From Chloroflexota bacterium (GTDB lineage Bacteria; Chloroflexota; Anaerolineae; Anaerolineales; Villigracilaceae): a stretch of DNA of 64,000 bases. This document shows, piece after piece, positions 51,544 to 59,587 of this stretch (position 1 is its first letter; each line of letters begins with the position of its first letter). The notes beneath the pieces were generated by a model. The model made no database searches and was not told the origin of the DNA. It worked only from the letters and a program-made list of their open reading frames with translations. The position numbers were made by a program, and so were the translations under genes. The stretch covers positions 1-64,000 of the forward strand of contig JAIOAQ010000007.1 of the NCBI GenBank assembly GCA_019873735.1. Direction: 5' to 3'.

Positions 51544-52755
51544 TTATGGTTTGGGACGGCGGAGTTTCTGCCACAGACGGGTGAATATGTCTTTGAAACG
51601 GGACCAGGCTGGGGGTCTGGCGGGAACCGAGGGGGGTTCTTCGGGGGGCCAGGGGTCCAGGTCAAACATCTTCCGCAAGACGTAGCGTCCAATCAGGGTG
51701 AATGTTGCCAGGATGGGGGCAGCGATGATGATGCCGATAAAGCCGATCAGGCTGGCTGCAACCAGGGCTGCAACCAGTACAGCCGCGGGGTGAACTTTAA
51801 GCGTGTGGGACATGACGCGCGGGGAAACGTAGGCGTCGAAAATCTGGTCAATCAGCAGGGCGATGATGAGAACGACCAGGCTGTAGGTCAGCGGCTGCAT
51901 GCCAAAGAGTTTGTAGTTTTGAAAATAGGTGACCAGGAAGAGCACAATCCAGTTGATGGCCGGGCCGATGTAGGGGACAAAGCGGGCGATGCCGGCCAGC
52001 AGCGCCAGGCCGAGTGCGTAGCGTACACCCAACAGGCTGAGCACGATGAAGTAGACCAACATTGCCAGGCTGACGATGATGATCTGACCCCGCAGGAAGG
52101 CGTTCCAGATGCGTCCTAATTGTTTCCCCAGTTGGCGGATGTCATCGGCGTAGCCTGGCAGGTCAATTTCAATGATGCGTTCGCGCAGGCCGCCGCTTTC
52201 GACCAGGACGAAGTAGGAGGTGATCAGGATGAAAAACGTCCAGCCAAAGGCCTCTGCTGCCCGGCCTGCCAGGGTGCCGATCAGGCTGCCAAGCCGGCCC
52301 AGCAGGTTTTGGGCATTGGCAAGCACCTGGTCTCCCAGGGTGTCCATGCGGATTGTGTTGAAGTCGAGTTCAAAGGGGCCGATCTGGTACACCTGATGAG
52401 AGAGTTGCTCCAGGAGGAGCGGCAATTCGGTCAGGCCGCGGTTGACCAGGTCAATCAGGCTTTGCGCTTGTTGAATCAGGCCCACGCCGCCGGCGGTGAG
52501 CAGACCGAGCAGGATCAAAATCAGCAGGGCATAAACCAGCCCTACAGCGCCATTCCAGCGGATGTTCAGCTTGCGGTGCAGGAAGTCGGCGATGGGGTGC
52601 AGCAAATACGCCAGGGTGAAAGCAAGGATGAACGGGCCAAGCAGGTAGTGGAACTTTACCAGGAAGGCTGCCGTCAGCGCCACAAGGCTGAAGCCGACGA
52701 CCAGTTTCGTCCCCATGCCCCAGCGCGGGGAGGATGAAGCGGGTGTTTCTGTCAT
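51544..52755 (-). CDS. AI-2E/PerM-family transporter
   Basis: Polytopic protein of 403 residues from the start at 52755 (MTETPASSS); the track start at 52872 lies in repeat DNA. About eight membrane segments. Features of the family: FILAFTLAYLLHPIADFLHR, a long amphipathic central region, and GVRYALGLALLAGIARFVPY IG-type motif before the last helices, ending with a Pro-rich basic tail. Members have been linked to autoinducer-2 or Na+/H+ transport; the substrate here is not known. Confidence 0.87.
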   Translation of the reverse strand: MTETPASSSPRWGMGTKLVVGFSLVALTAAFLVKFHYLLGPFILAFTLAYLLHPIADFLHRKLNIRWNGAVGLVYALLILILLGLLTAGGVGLIQQAQSLIDLVNRGLTELPLLLEQLSHQVYQIGPFELDFNTIRMDTLGDQVLANAQNLLGRLGSLIGTLAGRAAEAFGWTFFILITSYFVLVESGGLRERIIEIDLPGYADDIRQLGKQLGRIWNAFLRGQIIIVSLAMLVYFIVLSLLGVRYALGLALLAGIARFVPYIGPAINWIVLFLVTYFQNYKLFGMQPLTYSLVVLIIALLIDQIFDAYVSPRVMSHTLKVHPAAVLVAALVAASLIGFIGIIIAAPILATFTLIGRYVLRKMFDLDPWPPEEPPSVPARPPAWSRFKDIFTRLWQKLRRPKP

Positions 52756-52839
52756 TGTCTTTGTGACCTCGGTTTCATTGTAGCCTGTGCCGGGCATTTT
52801 TTCAACCATGGGTTGTGGCGCTGGTGCAAAAGGCATCCA

Positions 52840-53028
52840 CAGATTGCGCAGATTGCACAGATTGGGCTTCAAAGTTTGTGCAATCTGGTAATTGCCCAGC
52901 CTTAACCCTCCCGCAGGTTAGAACGGGGCTGACCGGCGATGCTGGTGATTTTGGAGACGTCTTCCGGCTTGGACATTGTGCCAAAACCTGCGGGAGGGTA
53001 GGCAGTTATGATATCTGTGCCAATCTGT
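52840..53028. repeat. nested intergenic repeats with inverted copy G of the 93-bp element (52906-52998)
   Basis: Copy G is full length and in minus orientation, with perfect outer arms and an inner stem ACCGGC/GCTGGT containing one G-T pair. It is flanked by CACAGATTG-type repeats: CACAGATTGCGCAGATTG on the left and the reverse-oriented ATCTGTGCCAATCTGTGGC on the right, so one repeat seems to sit inside another. The 415-bp gap between the AI-2E-family and UspA genes holds no other feature. Confidence 0.8.
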
Positions 53029-53170
53029 GGCAAAAAACAACCTGCCGCAAATGCTGCGGTTGCGTAAATCTTAAGATTCTTTGCCGATGGAAATTTGTAT
53101 AATAATAAAGAGCAATGCCACTGTCGTTGCGGTGTTACCGTGCAAGAGGTCTCACAAGCAGAGGAGGTGG

Positions 53171-53593
53171 ATGATGTTCAAGAACATCCTTTTGGGTGTA
53201 GATGGCTCAGCCCATGCTCTCAAGGCCGCGAAGGTGGCCGGAGAACTGGCGCGTGCCATGCAGGCTGATTTGCGCATCGTCGCCGCCTACGACCCTGTGC
53301 CGTCTTATCTGGGCGAGCCGAATTTGTTAGATACCATCGCCGCCCGCCAGAAGCACGCCGAGGAAATTATCCAGGCTGCTTTGAAGGAAGTCGGTCCAAC
53401 TCCGACTGAGGTCAAGACCGAGATGTTGGAGGGATCGGCTGCCGAAGTAATCATTGAGGTGGCCAACACGCGCAAAACAGATTTGATTGTCGTCGGCTCG
53501 CGCGGCTTGGGGCAACTGGTTGGATTGCTGCTTGGCAGCCAAAGCCAGAAGATTATCCAGCATGCTCCCTGCCCGGTGTTGGTCGTCCGTTGA
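53171..53593 (+). CDS. universal stress protein, UspA family
   Basis: Single-domain stress protein of 140 residues from the ATG pair at 53171/53174, with GAGGAGG upstream. Starts MFKNILLGVDGSAHALKAAK; the nucleotide-binding motif GX2GX9G(S/T) is present as GSRGLGQLVGLLLGSQSQ, so ATP binding is expected; ends CPVLVVR. Transcribed alone and convergent with mobA, 8 bp apart. Confidence 0.93.
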   Translation: MMFKNILLGVDGSAHALKAAKVAGELARAMQADLRIVAAYDPVPSYLGEPNLLDTIAARQKHAEEIIQAALKEVGPTPTEVKTEMLEGSAAEVIIEVANTRKTDLIVVGSRGLGQLVGLLLGSQSQKIIQHAPCPVLVVR

Positions 53594-53601
53594 TTGCCGG
53601 C

Positions 53602-54204
53602 TCAAAGGTCAAATTGTTGCGCCAGGCGTTCGGCTTTGGCGAACTCCTCGGGCGTATTGACGTTCCAAAAAGCCAGCCCTGAGGGGTCGGCCGTGGCTAC
53701 TTCGTCTGGGGTCAGGACGCGCACCTTGACGGACGGGAACCAGGCGATGACCTTCCATTCTCCGGCCTCGATGGCAGAAAGAATGGCCGGAAGACAGGCG
53801 GCGCGCCGATAGACAGCATGGAACGGCTCGTATCCCTCGTCGGTTTTGGGGATGACCACATCCGCTTCTTCGCGAAGCATCAGGCTGGCGGCGTTTTCGA
53901 TGAGCGTTGGACTGGCGAAGGGCATGTCACAGGCCACAACCGCGACGTACTCGCCGCGGGCCGAAGCGATTGCAGTGTAGAGTCCGCCCAGGGCGCCGCG
54001 GCCCGGCCAAAGGTCTGGCGTGAGCCGCAGGCCGAGAAACGCGTAGGCTTCCGGCCGGTTGGTGGTTACCAGAATCTCATCCGCGATCGGCCGCAGCCGA
54101 TCTGCCACGCGCTGGATGAGAGGCTGTCCCAGGAATGGCATCAAAGCCTTATCCTGTCCCATGCGCGCCGATCTTCCGCCGGCCTGGATTACAAGGCTGA
54201 GCAT
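53602..54204 (-). CDS. mobA: molybdenum cofactor guanylyltransferase MobA
   Basis: Adds GMP to molybdopterin to form the MGD cofactor. Start 54204; 200 residues. The nucleotide-binding motif is IQAGGRSARMGQDKALMPF, and VVACDMPFASPTLI and VIPKTDEGYEPFHAVYRR are family positions. It is divergent from the radical SAM gene with 20 bp between starts and no ribosome site, so the mRNA is probably leaderless. No molybdoenzyme gene is in the window. Confidence 0.9.
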   Translation of the reverse strand: MLSLVIQAGGRSARMGQDKALMPFLGQPLIQRVADRLRPIADEILVTTNRPEAYAFLGLRLTPDLWPGRGALGGLYTAIASARGEYVAVVACDMPFASPTLIENAASLMLREEADVVIPKTDEGYEPFHAVYRRAACLPAILSAIEAGEWKVIAWFPSVKVRVLTPDEVATADPSGLAFWNVNTPEEFAKAERLAQQFDL

Positions 54205-54210
54205 GAGGTA

Positions 54211-54217
54211 TATTATA
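54211..54217. promoter_or_regulatory. symmetric -10 element shared by mobA and the radical SAM gene
   Basis: TATAAT on the minus strand is 7 bases before the mobA ATG; overlapping TATTAT on the plus strand is 8 bases before the ATG at 54225. The geometry matches the element at 29086. Confidence 0.62.
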
Positions 54218-54224
54218 GAGCGGA

Positions 54225-55337
54225 ATGAGCACAATTGGTAATGTACTCGACCGTTTGACAAAAACTGGGGAGTTGTACACCAGGGAGGCAGACGGGGCAG
54301 TACGTTGCTTTGCCTGCGCCCATCGTTGCCTGATTCGCCCCGGACGGCGCGGTATTTGTCAGGTGCGCTTCAATCAGGCCGGAGAGTTGCGCGTGCCGTG
54401 GGGGTATGTGGCTGCACTGCAGGCCGACCCGATTGAGAAAAAGCCGTTTGCTCATTTCTTGCCCGGTGCCACAGCCCTGACCTTTGGAATGCTGGGCTGC
54501 GACTTCCATTGCAGTTTCTGTCAGAACTGGTTCTCCTCTCAGGCCATGCGTGACCCGGCTTCGGACGAGGCTGTGGGCCTTGTGCGGCGTATCCAGCCGG
54601 AGCAAATGGTGGATGTGGCCCGGCAAGTGGGCGCGCAGGTAGTGGTCTCCTCTTACAACGAGCCGCTGATTACCAGCGAATGGGCTGTGGCAATTTTCCA
54701 ACAGGCCAAAGCGGCTGCCTTGAAGTGCGCCTATGTTTCTAACGGCAATGCTACTCCTGAAGTGTTGGCCTATCTGCGCCCTTATCTGGATGCCTATAAG
54801 GTGGACTTGAAGTCCATGCAAGACAGTAACTACAGGCGTTTGGGCGGTGTTTTAAAAAATGTATTGGATACCATCCAAAAGGCTTACGAACTGGGGCTGT
54901 GGCTGGAAGTGGTGACGCTGGTTATTCCCGGTTTCAACGATTCAAATGCCGAACTTTGGGAGGCGGCGCGTTTTCTGGCAGGTATCTCCCCTGATATTCC
55001 CTGGCATGTGACGGCTTTCCACAGCGACTACAAAATGCTGGACCGCGACCATACAGATGCGCGCATGCTCCAGCGCGCAGCAGATATTGGCCGCGAGGCG
55101 GGTTTGCACTTTGTCTATGCCGGGAATCTGCCGGGCCGCGTGGGCGAATATGAGGATACGTTTTGTCCATCATGCAACCGCCCGGTCGTGCGGCGCAGAG
55201 GCTATACCCTCTCTGCGTACCACATTACAGGGGATGGACGCTGCGAATTTTGTGGCGTGAAAGTTGCCGGTTTATGGCCGGAGAATCCGACTCAGGTGAA
55301 TTTAAACCAATTTGGCTTTCCAAGGCCTCTCTGGTAA
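54225..55337 (+). CDS. amrS: AmmeMemoRadiSam system radical SAM enzyme
   Basis: Radical SAM protein of 370 residues. The N-terminal CFACAHRCLIRPGRRGICQV and cluster motif CDFHCSFCQNW (Cys 92, 96, 99) identify the AmrS family, related to pyruvate formate-lyase activating enzymes. VVSSYNEPLITSEWA, AYKVDLKSM and WHVTAFHSDYKM are conserved. The C-terminal CPSCNRPVVRR and CEFCGVKVAG form an extra Cys pair. The Memo and AMMECR1 partner genes are not in the window. Reaction unknown. Confidence 0.92.
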   Translation: MSTIGNVLDRLTKTGELYTREADGAVRCFACAHRCLIRPGRRGICQVRFNQAGELRVPWGYVAALQADPIEKKPFAHFLPGATALTFGMLGCDFHCSFCQNWFSSQAMRDPASDEAVGLVRRIQPEQMVDVARQVGAQVVVSSYNEPLITSEWAVAIFQQAKAAALKCAYVSNGNATPEVLAYLRPYLDAYKVDLKSMQDSNYRRLGGVLKNVLDTIQKAYELGLWLEVVTLVIPGFNDSNAELWEAARFLAGISPDIPWHVTAFHSDYKMLDRDHTDARMLQRAADIGREAGLHFVYAGNLPGRVGEYEDTFCPSCNRPVVRRRGYTLSAYHITGDGRCEFCGVKVAGLWPENPTQVNLNQFGFPRPLW

Positions 55338-55347
55338 AATTTTGCTG

Positions 55348-55353
55348 TATAAT
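55348..55353 (+). promoter_or_regulatory. -10 element of the peptide importer operon
   Basis: TATAAT 118 bp before the GTG start of the binding protein; no clear -35. The leader of about 110 bases shows no recognised riboswitch. Confidence 0.5.
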
Positions 55354-55470
55354 CAGGCAACGCTAATTTTGAGTCATCAGGAAAGGAGGCTGACGCTCAA
55401 AATCATCCCTTTATTTTTCCCCCTGTACGCTAAATCTTTCAATTCAAAAATTTCTCTAGGAGGAGAAACC

Positions 55471-57159
55471 GTGAAACGTAACCTGTTCATCGTTTTTTCG
55501 TTGGTCTTGTTGGCCAGCATGGTGCTTTCTGCCTGCGGCCCCAAGGCAACCGAAGAACCTGCTGCCCCGGCAGAGCCCGCTGCTACCGAGGCCCCTGCGG
55601 CCCCGGCCTATGAAGGCCTGGTGGTGGAAGCCCCCAACTGCGACTACGGCGGCGAGTTCCTCAAGATGGAAGCCGTGGACGAGTACACCGTGAAGTTCAC
55701 GCTCTGCTACCCGGACCCGGCCTTCCCCTCGAAGGCAGCCTTTACGCCGTTTGCCGTTCAGCCGAGGGAGTATCTGGAATCCACCGGCGGGGCTCCGCTT
55801 GAAAAGCCGATTGGCACCGGCCCGTACAAGGTTGAGGCCTGGGAACGCGGCAACCAACTGGTCTTCACCCGCAATGAAGACTATTGGGGCGAAAAGGCTA
55901 AGACGCCGACTTTGGTCTTCCGCTGGAGCAGCGAATCGGCCCAGCGTCTGCTGGAACTCCAGTCTGGCACCGTGGACGGCATTGACAACCCCGGTCCCGA
56001 TGACTTTGCTACCATCAAGAACGACCCGAATCTGCAGTTGCTCAACCGCGAGGCGCTCAACATCTTCTATATTGGCATGAACAACACCTATCCGCCCTTT
56101 GACAATGTCAAAGTGCGGCAGGCGATTGCCATGAGCATTGACCGCCAGCGCATTGTGGATAACTTCTATCCAGAAGGCTCTGTGGTGGCCTCGCACTTCA
56201 CCCCCTGCGCCATCCCCAACGGCTGCGTGGGCGAAGAGTGGTATGCGTTTGACCCGGTTAAGGGCAAGGAGTTGCTGGCTGAGGCCGGTTACCCGAATGG
56301 CTTCGAGACTGAAATTGCCTATCGCGATGTGGTGCGCGGTTACCTGCCGCAGCCGGGCGTGGTGGCTCAGGACATTCAGGCTCAGTTGAAGGCCAACCTG
56401 AACATTGATGCCAAGATCGTGGTCATGGAATCGGGCGCCTTCCTGGATGCGGCCGACTCCGGTCAACTGTCCGGTTTGCACCTGCTGGGTTGGGGCGCCG
56501 ACTATCCGGACCAGACCAACTTCCTGGATTATCACTTCGGCGCGACCTCGTCCAAGCAATTTGGTGAGAAGCACCCTGAGATTACCGAACCGCTGAAGAA
56601 AGCGGCCTCGCTGGTGGGCGATGATGTCCGCAAGCCGTACTACGAAGCGGCCAACAACGCTATTCGCGAACTGGTTCCCATGATTCCGGTTGCGCATGGC
56701 GGTTCGGCTGTGGCCTTTAAGGCGGCTGCTACGGGCGCACACGCCAGCCCGCTGGGCAACGAATACTTCGCCGTGGTCGAAATCCCCGGCCAGGACACGC
56801 TGGTCTGGATGCAGAATGCCGAGCCGATTTCGCTCTACTGCGCGGATGAGACGGACGGCGAGTCCCTGCGCGCCTGCGAACAGGTCACCGAATCCTTGCT
56901 GTCGTTTGAAATTGGCGGCACGGCGGTCAACCCCGGTCTGGCCGAGTCCTACGAGGCCAACGAAGATTTGACCGAGTGGACGTTCCACCTGCGCAAGGGC
57001 ATCAAGTTCCATGACGGCTCAACGCTGGATGCCAACGACGTGATCGTCTCCTGGGCGTTGCAATGGGATTATGCTCACCCGCTGCACAAGGGGAACACAG
57101 GCGCGTTCACCTATTTCAACAGCCTGTTTGGCAACTTCCTGAATGCTCCGCCCCAGTAA
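55471..57159 (+). CDS. peptide/oligosaccharide ABC binding lipoprotein (family 5), apparently circularly permuted
   Basis: Lipoprotein of 562 residues; GTG start at 55471 with AGGAGGAGAAACC upstream; lipobox LSAC at Cys22 and an Ala/Glu/Pro linker. In ordinary family 5 proteins the block with WTFHLRKGIKFHDGSTLDAN lies about 80-110 residues after the signal peptide and GTGPYKVEAW comes later. Here the mature protein begins with the later block (MEAVDEYTVKFTL, GTGPYKVEAW, VRQAIAMSIDRQRIV, LLGWGADYPDQTNFL) and the early block (DTLVWMQNAEPISLYCADET, then GLAESYEANEDLTEWTFHL) forms the last 120 residues. All parts are present once. It feeds the permeases at 57233 and 58320. Confidence 0.85.
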   Translation: MKRNLFIVFSLVLLASMVLSACGPKATEEPAAPAEPAATEAPAAPAYEGLVVEAPNCDYGGEFLKMEAVDEYTVKFTLCYPDPAFPSKAAFTPFAVQPREYLESTGGAPLEKPIGTGPYKVEAWERGNQLVFTRNEDYWGEKAKTPTLVFRWSSESAQRLLELQSGTVDGIDNPGPDDFATIKNDPNLQLLNREALNIFYIGMNNTYPPFDNVKVRQAIAMSIDRQRIVDNFYPEGSVVASHFTPCAIPNGCVGEEWYAFDPVKGKELLAEAGYPNGFETEIAYRDVVRGYLPQPGVVAQDIQAQLKANLNIDAKIVVMESGAFLDAADSGQLSGLHLLGWGADYPDQTNFLDYHFGATSSKQFGEKHPEITEPLKKAASLVGDDVRKPYYEAANNAIRELVPMIPVAHGGSAVAFKAAATGAHASPLGNEYFAVVEIPGQDTLVWMQNAEPISLYCADETDGESLRACEQVTESLLSFEIGGTAVNPGLAESYEANEDLTEWTFHLRKGIKFHDGSTLDANDVIVSWALQWDYAHPLHKGNTGAFTYFNSLFGNFLNAPPQ

Positions 57160-57182
57160 AGTTCACAAATAACGGACATACC

Positions 57183-57214
57183 TCCCCCGGCAGGGTTTTC
57201 CTCCTGCCGGGGGA
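57183..57214 (+). other. intercistronic stem-loop between binding protein and permease
   Basis: TCCCCCGGCAGG, loop GTTTTCCT, CCTGCCGGGGGA, without a T tract. Same position as the stem-loop at 18001 in the sugar importer operon. Confidence 0.8.
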
Positions 57215-57232
57215 AACGCAACATATAGCACA

Positions 57233-58312
57233 ATGACCACATACATCCTCCGACGCATTTTTTCCAGTTTGCCTGTTTTATTTGGCATCTTATTTGCCAC
57301 CTTTGCGCTGGCGCGTTTGATTCCCGGCGATCCCTGCCGGGCCATCTTGGGTGAAAAAGCGACTCATCAGGCCTGTGAAATCTTCATTCATGAACACGGC
57401 CTGGATAAGCCCATCCTGCATCAATTTGTCATTTATGTTGGCGAAGTTGCGCGCGGTGATTTTGGCGTCTCTTTCCGCTTTTCTAAGCCAGTTGCGGAGT
57501 TGATCATCGAACGCCTCCCGACCACGATTGAATTGGGCCTGAGCGCGCTTTTCCTTTCGGTCATCGTGGGCATTCCGCTTGGCGTGATCTCGGCCATACG
57601 CCATAACTCATGGATTGATGTGCTGACGATGGTCTGGGCGAACATTGGCGTTTCTATGCCGGTCTTCTGGTTGGGTTTGATGCTGGCTTACGTCTTTGCC
57701 TTGCTGCTGAAAGATACCCCCTTCTGGTTGCCGCCCTCAGGCCGTCTGACAGCCGGGATTGTAGCCGTGCCGTTTACCACCGTCTGGGGTGTTCAGGTGC
57801 CGGAGACAGGGTTTGGGCGGAACCTTGTAGACTTTATTACCCGCATGAATGTCCTGAACGCTATTCTCTCTGCCAATTGGAAGTTGCTCGGCGACGCCAT
57901 CAAACATCTCATCCTGCCATCGCTGGCGCTCAGTACCATCCCGATGGCCATCATTGCCCGCATGGCACGTTCCAGCATGCTGGAGGTATTGGGACAGGAT
58001 TATGTTCGCACGGCGCGCGCCAAGGGCTTGCCCTACTTCAAAGTGGTCACCAAACACGCTTTCCGTAATGCCCTTTTGCCGCTGGTAACCGTCATTGGCT
58101 TATCGCTGGGCGGTTTGATGGGCGGGGCGGTTCTGACCGAGACGATCTTTGGTCTCTCCGGCATTGGGCGCATGATGTATGATTCGATCACGGCCCGAGA
58201 TTATGGCATTGTTCAGGCCTTCACAGTGGTCATTGCTATTGTCTTTGTCTTCCTGAACTTGATCGTTGACATTTCATACGCCTATCTTGACCCCCGCATC
58301 CGGTTGGAGTAG
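57233..58312 (+). CDS. dppB: peptide ABC transporter permease (DppB-like)
   Basis: Membrane subunit of 359 residues with six segments. Starts MTTYILRRIFSSLPVLFGIL, typical of DppB/OppB, with the EAA-like region LEVLGQDYVRTARAKGLPYF and the end ISYAYLDPRIRLE. Longer than average by an extra loop (about 150-200). A DppC-type gene follows after 7 bp. The dppD/dppF ATPases are absent from the operon. Confidence 0.93.
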   Translation: MTTYILRRIFSSLPVLFGILFATFALARLIPGDPCRAILGEKATHQACEIFIHEHGLDKPILHQFVIYVGEVARGDFGVSFRFSKPVAELIIERLPTTIELGLSALFLSVIVGIPLGVISAIRHNSWIDVLTMVWANIGVSMPVFWLGLMLAYVFALLLKDTPFWLPPSGRLTAGIVAVPFTTVWGVQVPETGFGRNLVDFITRMNVLNAILSANWKLLGDAIKHLILPSLALSTIPMAIIARMARSSMLEVLGQDYVRTARAKGLPYFKVVTKHAFRNALLPLVTVIGLSLGGLMGGAVLTETIFGLSGIGRMMYDSITARDYGIVQAFTVVIAIVFVFLNLIVDISYAYLDPRIRLE

Positions 58313-58319
58313 AAGCCGC

Positions 58320-59273
58320 ATGGACAAGACTACCTCGAATCAAGTTGCCAAATTAGATGCTGAAGGGCTTTCCTTAAAATCTGTCAGTTTGTGGCAGACA
58401 ACCTGGCGGCGTTTCTTCCGTCGGAAATCGGCGCTGGTTGGGCTGGTCATGCTTGGAATCCTGGTCTTTGTTGCCCTGACGGCTGAAATCATCGCCCCCT
58501 ATGACCCCTTGGAGGTATTGATTGGCAAAGAACCGGTCAAGATGCGCCAGGCACCGTGCATCCATCTTTTGGGTTGCCCGGCCGATCAACCTCAGCACAT
58601 TATGGGGGTGGATGGCAATGTGCGCGACCAGTTCAGCCGCCTGCTCTATGGTGCCCGCCTGAGCCTGATGATCGGTTTCTCCACCGTCACATTTGCCATT
58701 GTGATTGGTACCGTTCTGGGCGCGGTTGCCGGCTACTTTGGCGGCTGGGTGGACAATGTCATCATGCGTGTGATGGATGTGCTTTTGGCTTTCCCTGAAC
58801 TACTGTTAGCCATTGCTATTGTCTCGGTCCTTGGGCCGGGGTTAATCAATGCTTTGCTGGCAATTGGTATTGTCTCCATACCGGCCTATGCGCGTGTTGT
58901 CCGCGCCAGTGTCCTCTCGGTGCGGGAGATGGATTACGTCTCGGCGACCCGCGCCTTAGGAGGCGACAACTTTCGCATTCTCTTCAACCGCATTTTGCCC
59001 AATGCACTGACGCCGCTGATTGTGCGCGGCACACTGGGTATTGCCGGCGCCATTATTGACGCGGCCGCCCTGTCATTCCTTGGCTTGGGCGCCCAGCCGC
59101 CGACGCCGGAATGGGGCTCTATGCTTGGCGCCGAACGCAATCAGGTCTTTACTGCGCCGCACCTGGTTTTCTACCCTGGCTTTGCCATTATGTTCACCGT
59201 TCTGTCTTTCAACTTGCTGGGTGATGGTCTGCGCGATGCGCTTGATCCGCGCCTGGCCCATGTCAGCAAATAG
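58320..59273 (+). CDS. dppC: peptide ABC transporter permease (DppC-like)
   Basis: Second membrane subunit, 317 residues from the ATG at 58320; the earlier track start overlaps dppB. N-terminal WRRFFRRKSALVGLVMLGIL and the EAA loop VREMDYVSATRALGGDNFRI are typical; ends LGDGLRDALDPRLAHVSK, complete. A strong terminator follows, so the ATPases must be encoded elsewhere. Confidence 0.93.
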   Translation: MDKTTSNQVAKLDAEGLSLKSVSLWQTTWRRFFRRKSALVGLVMLGILVFVALTAEIIAPYDPLEVLIGKEPVKMRQAPCIHLLGCPADQPQHIMGVDGNVRDQFSRLLYGARLSLMIGFSTVTFAIVIGTVLGAVAGYFGGWVDNVIMRVMDVLLAFPELLLAIAIVSVLGPGLINALLAIGIVSIPAYARVVRASVLSVREMDYVSATRALGGDNFRILFNRILPNALTPLIVRGTLGIAGAIIDAAALSFLGLGAQPPTPEWGSMLGAERNQVFTAPHLVFYPGFAIMFTVLSFNLLGDGLRDALDPRLAHVSK

Positions 59274-59289
59274 GACGCGCTTATCGAAA

Positions 59290-59333
59290 ATCACAGGCCT
59301 CTGTAAGAAGACACAGAGGCCTGTGATTATTAT
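59290..59333 (+). terminator. terminator of the peptide importer operon
   Basis: ATCACAGGCCTCTGT, loop AAGAAGAC, ACAGAGGCCTGTGAT: a perfect 15-bp stem followed by TATTATT. Confidence 0.85.
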
Positions 59334-59394
59334 TCCAGGGATGCTTATGCTTGATTGATTCATGGCGCGATCTCCAGCCGCAACCGAATCATCT

Positions 59395-59510
59395 CAACGC
59401 AACGCCGCGCAGTTTCAAAGGCACAAGGAGCAACTTTAAGAGACACAGGATAGGCGATTGAGGTGCGCCAAAAATCCTGTTTATCCTGTACATCCTGTTT
59501 CATAGCTCTA
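59395..59510. repeat. low-complexity dispersed repeat remnant
   Basis: Contains ATCCTGTTTATCCTGTACAT with a further CCTGTTTCAT and an upstream GACACAGGATAGG in the opposite sense, a tandem/inverted repeat type often seen between genes in this lineage. A similar TCCATCCTGTTCAAAAGGAT occurs at 36401-36420. No gene is seen in 59334-59587. Confidence 0.5.
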
Positions 59511-59575
59511 CGTTTGCCGCGTTCAATATTTGGCACGTACCAATGTATTTCCTTGCGCTTCCATGACAATCCCCA

Positions 59576-59581
59576 TATAAT
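59576..59581 (+). promoter_or_regulatory. -10 element predicting a leaderless transcript
   Basis: TATAAT ends 6 bases before the ATG at 59588; the predicted +1 coincides with the A of the start codon. No ribosome site. Confidence 0.6.
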
Positions 59582-59587
59582 ACCTCA

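Noticed and set aside
1210-52998. palindromic elements as simple Rho-independent terminators or a CRISPR array
   Set aside because: The 65-bp conserved interior, absence of T tracts and occurrence between divergent genes argue against terminators; copies are scattered singly with no spacer-repeat pattern, so not CRISPR.
55456-57012. 518-residue minus-strand ORF
   Set aside because: Antisense of the binding protein gene, whose plus-strand product has clear family motifs and a lipoprotein signal.
55471-57159. tandem fragments or frameshifted copies of two binding protein genes
   Set aside because: One continuous frame with each conserved block present once; a fusion of two genes would duplicate blocks.
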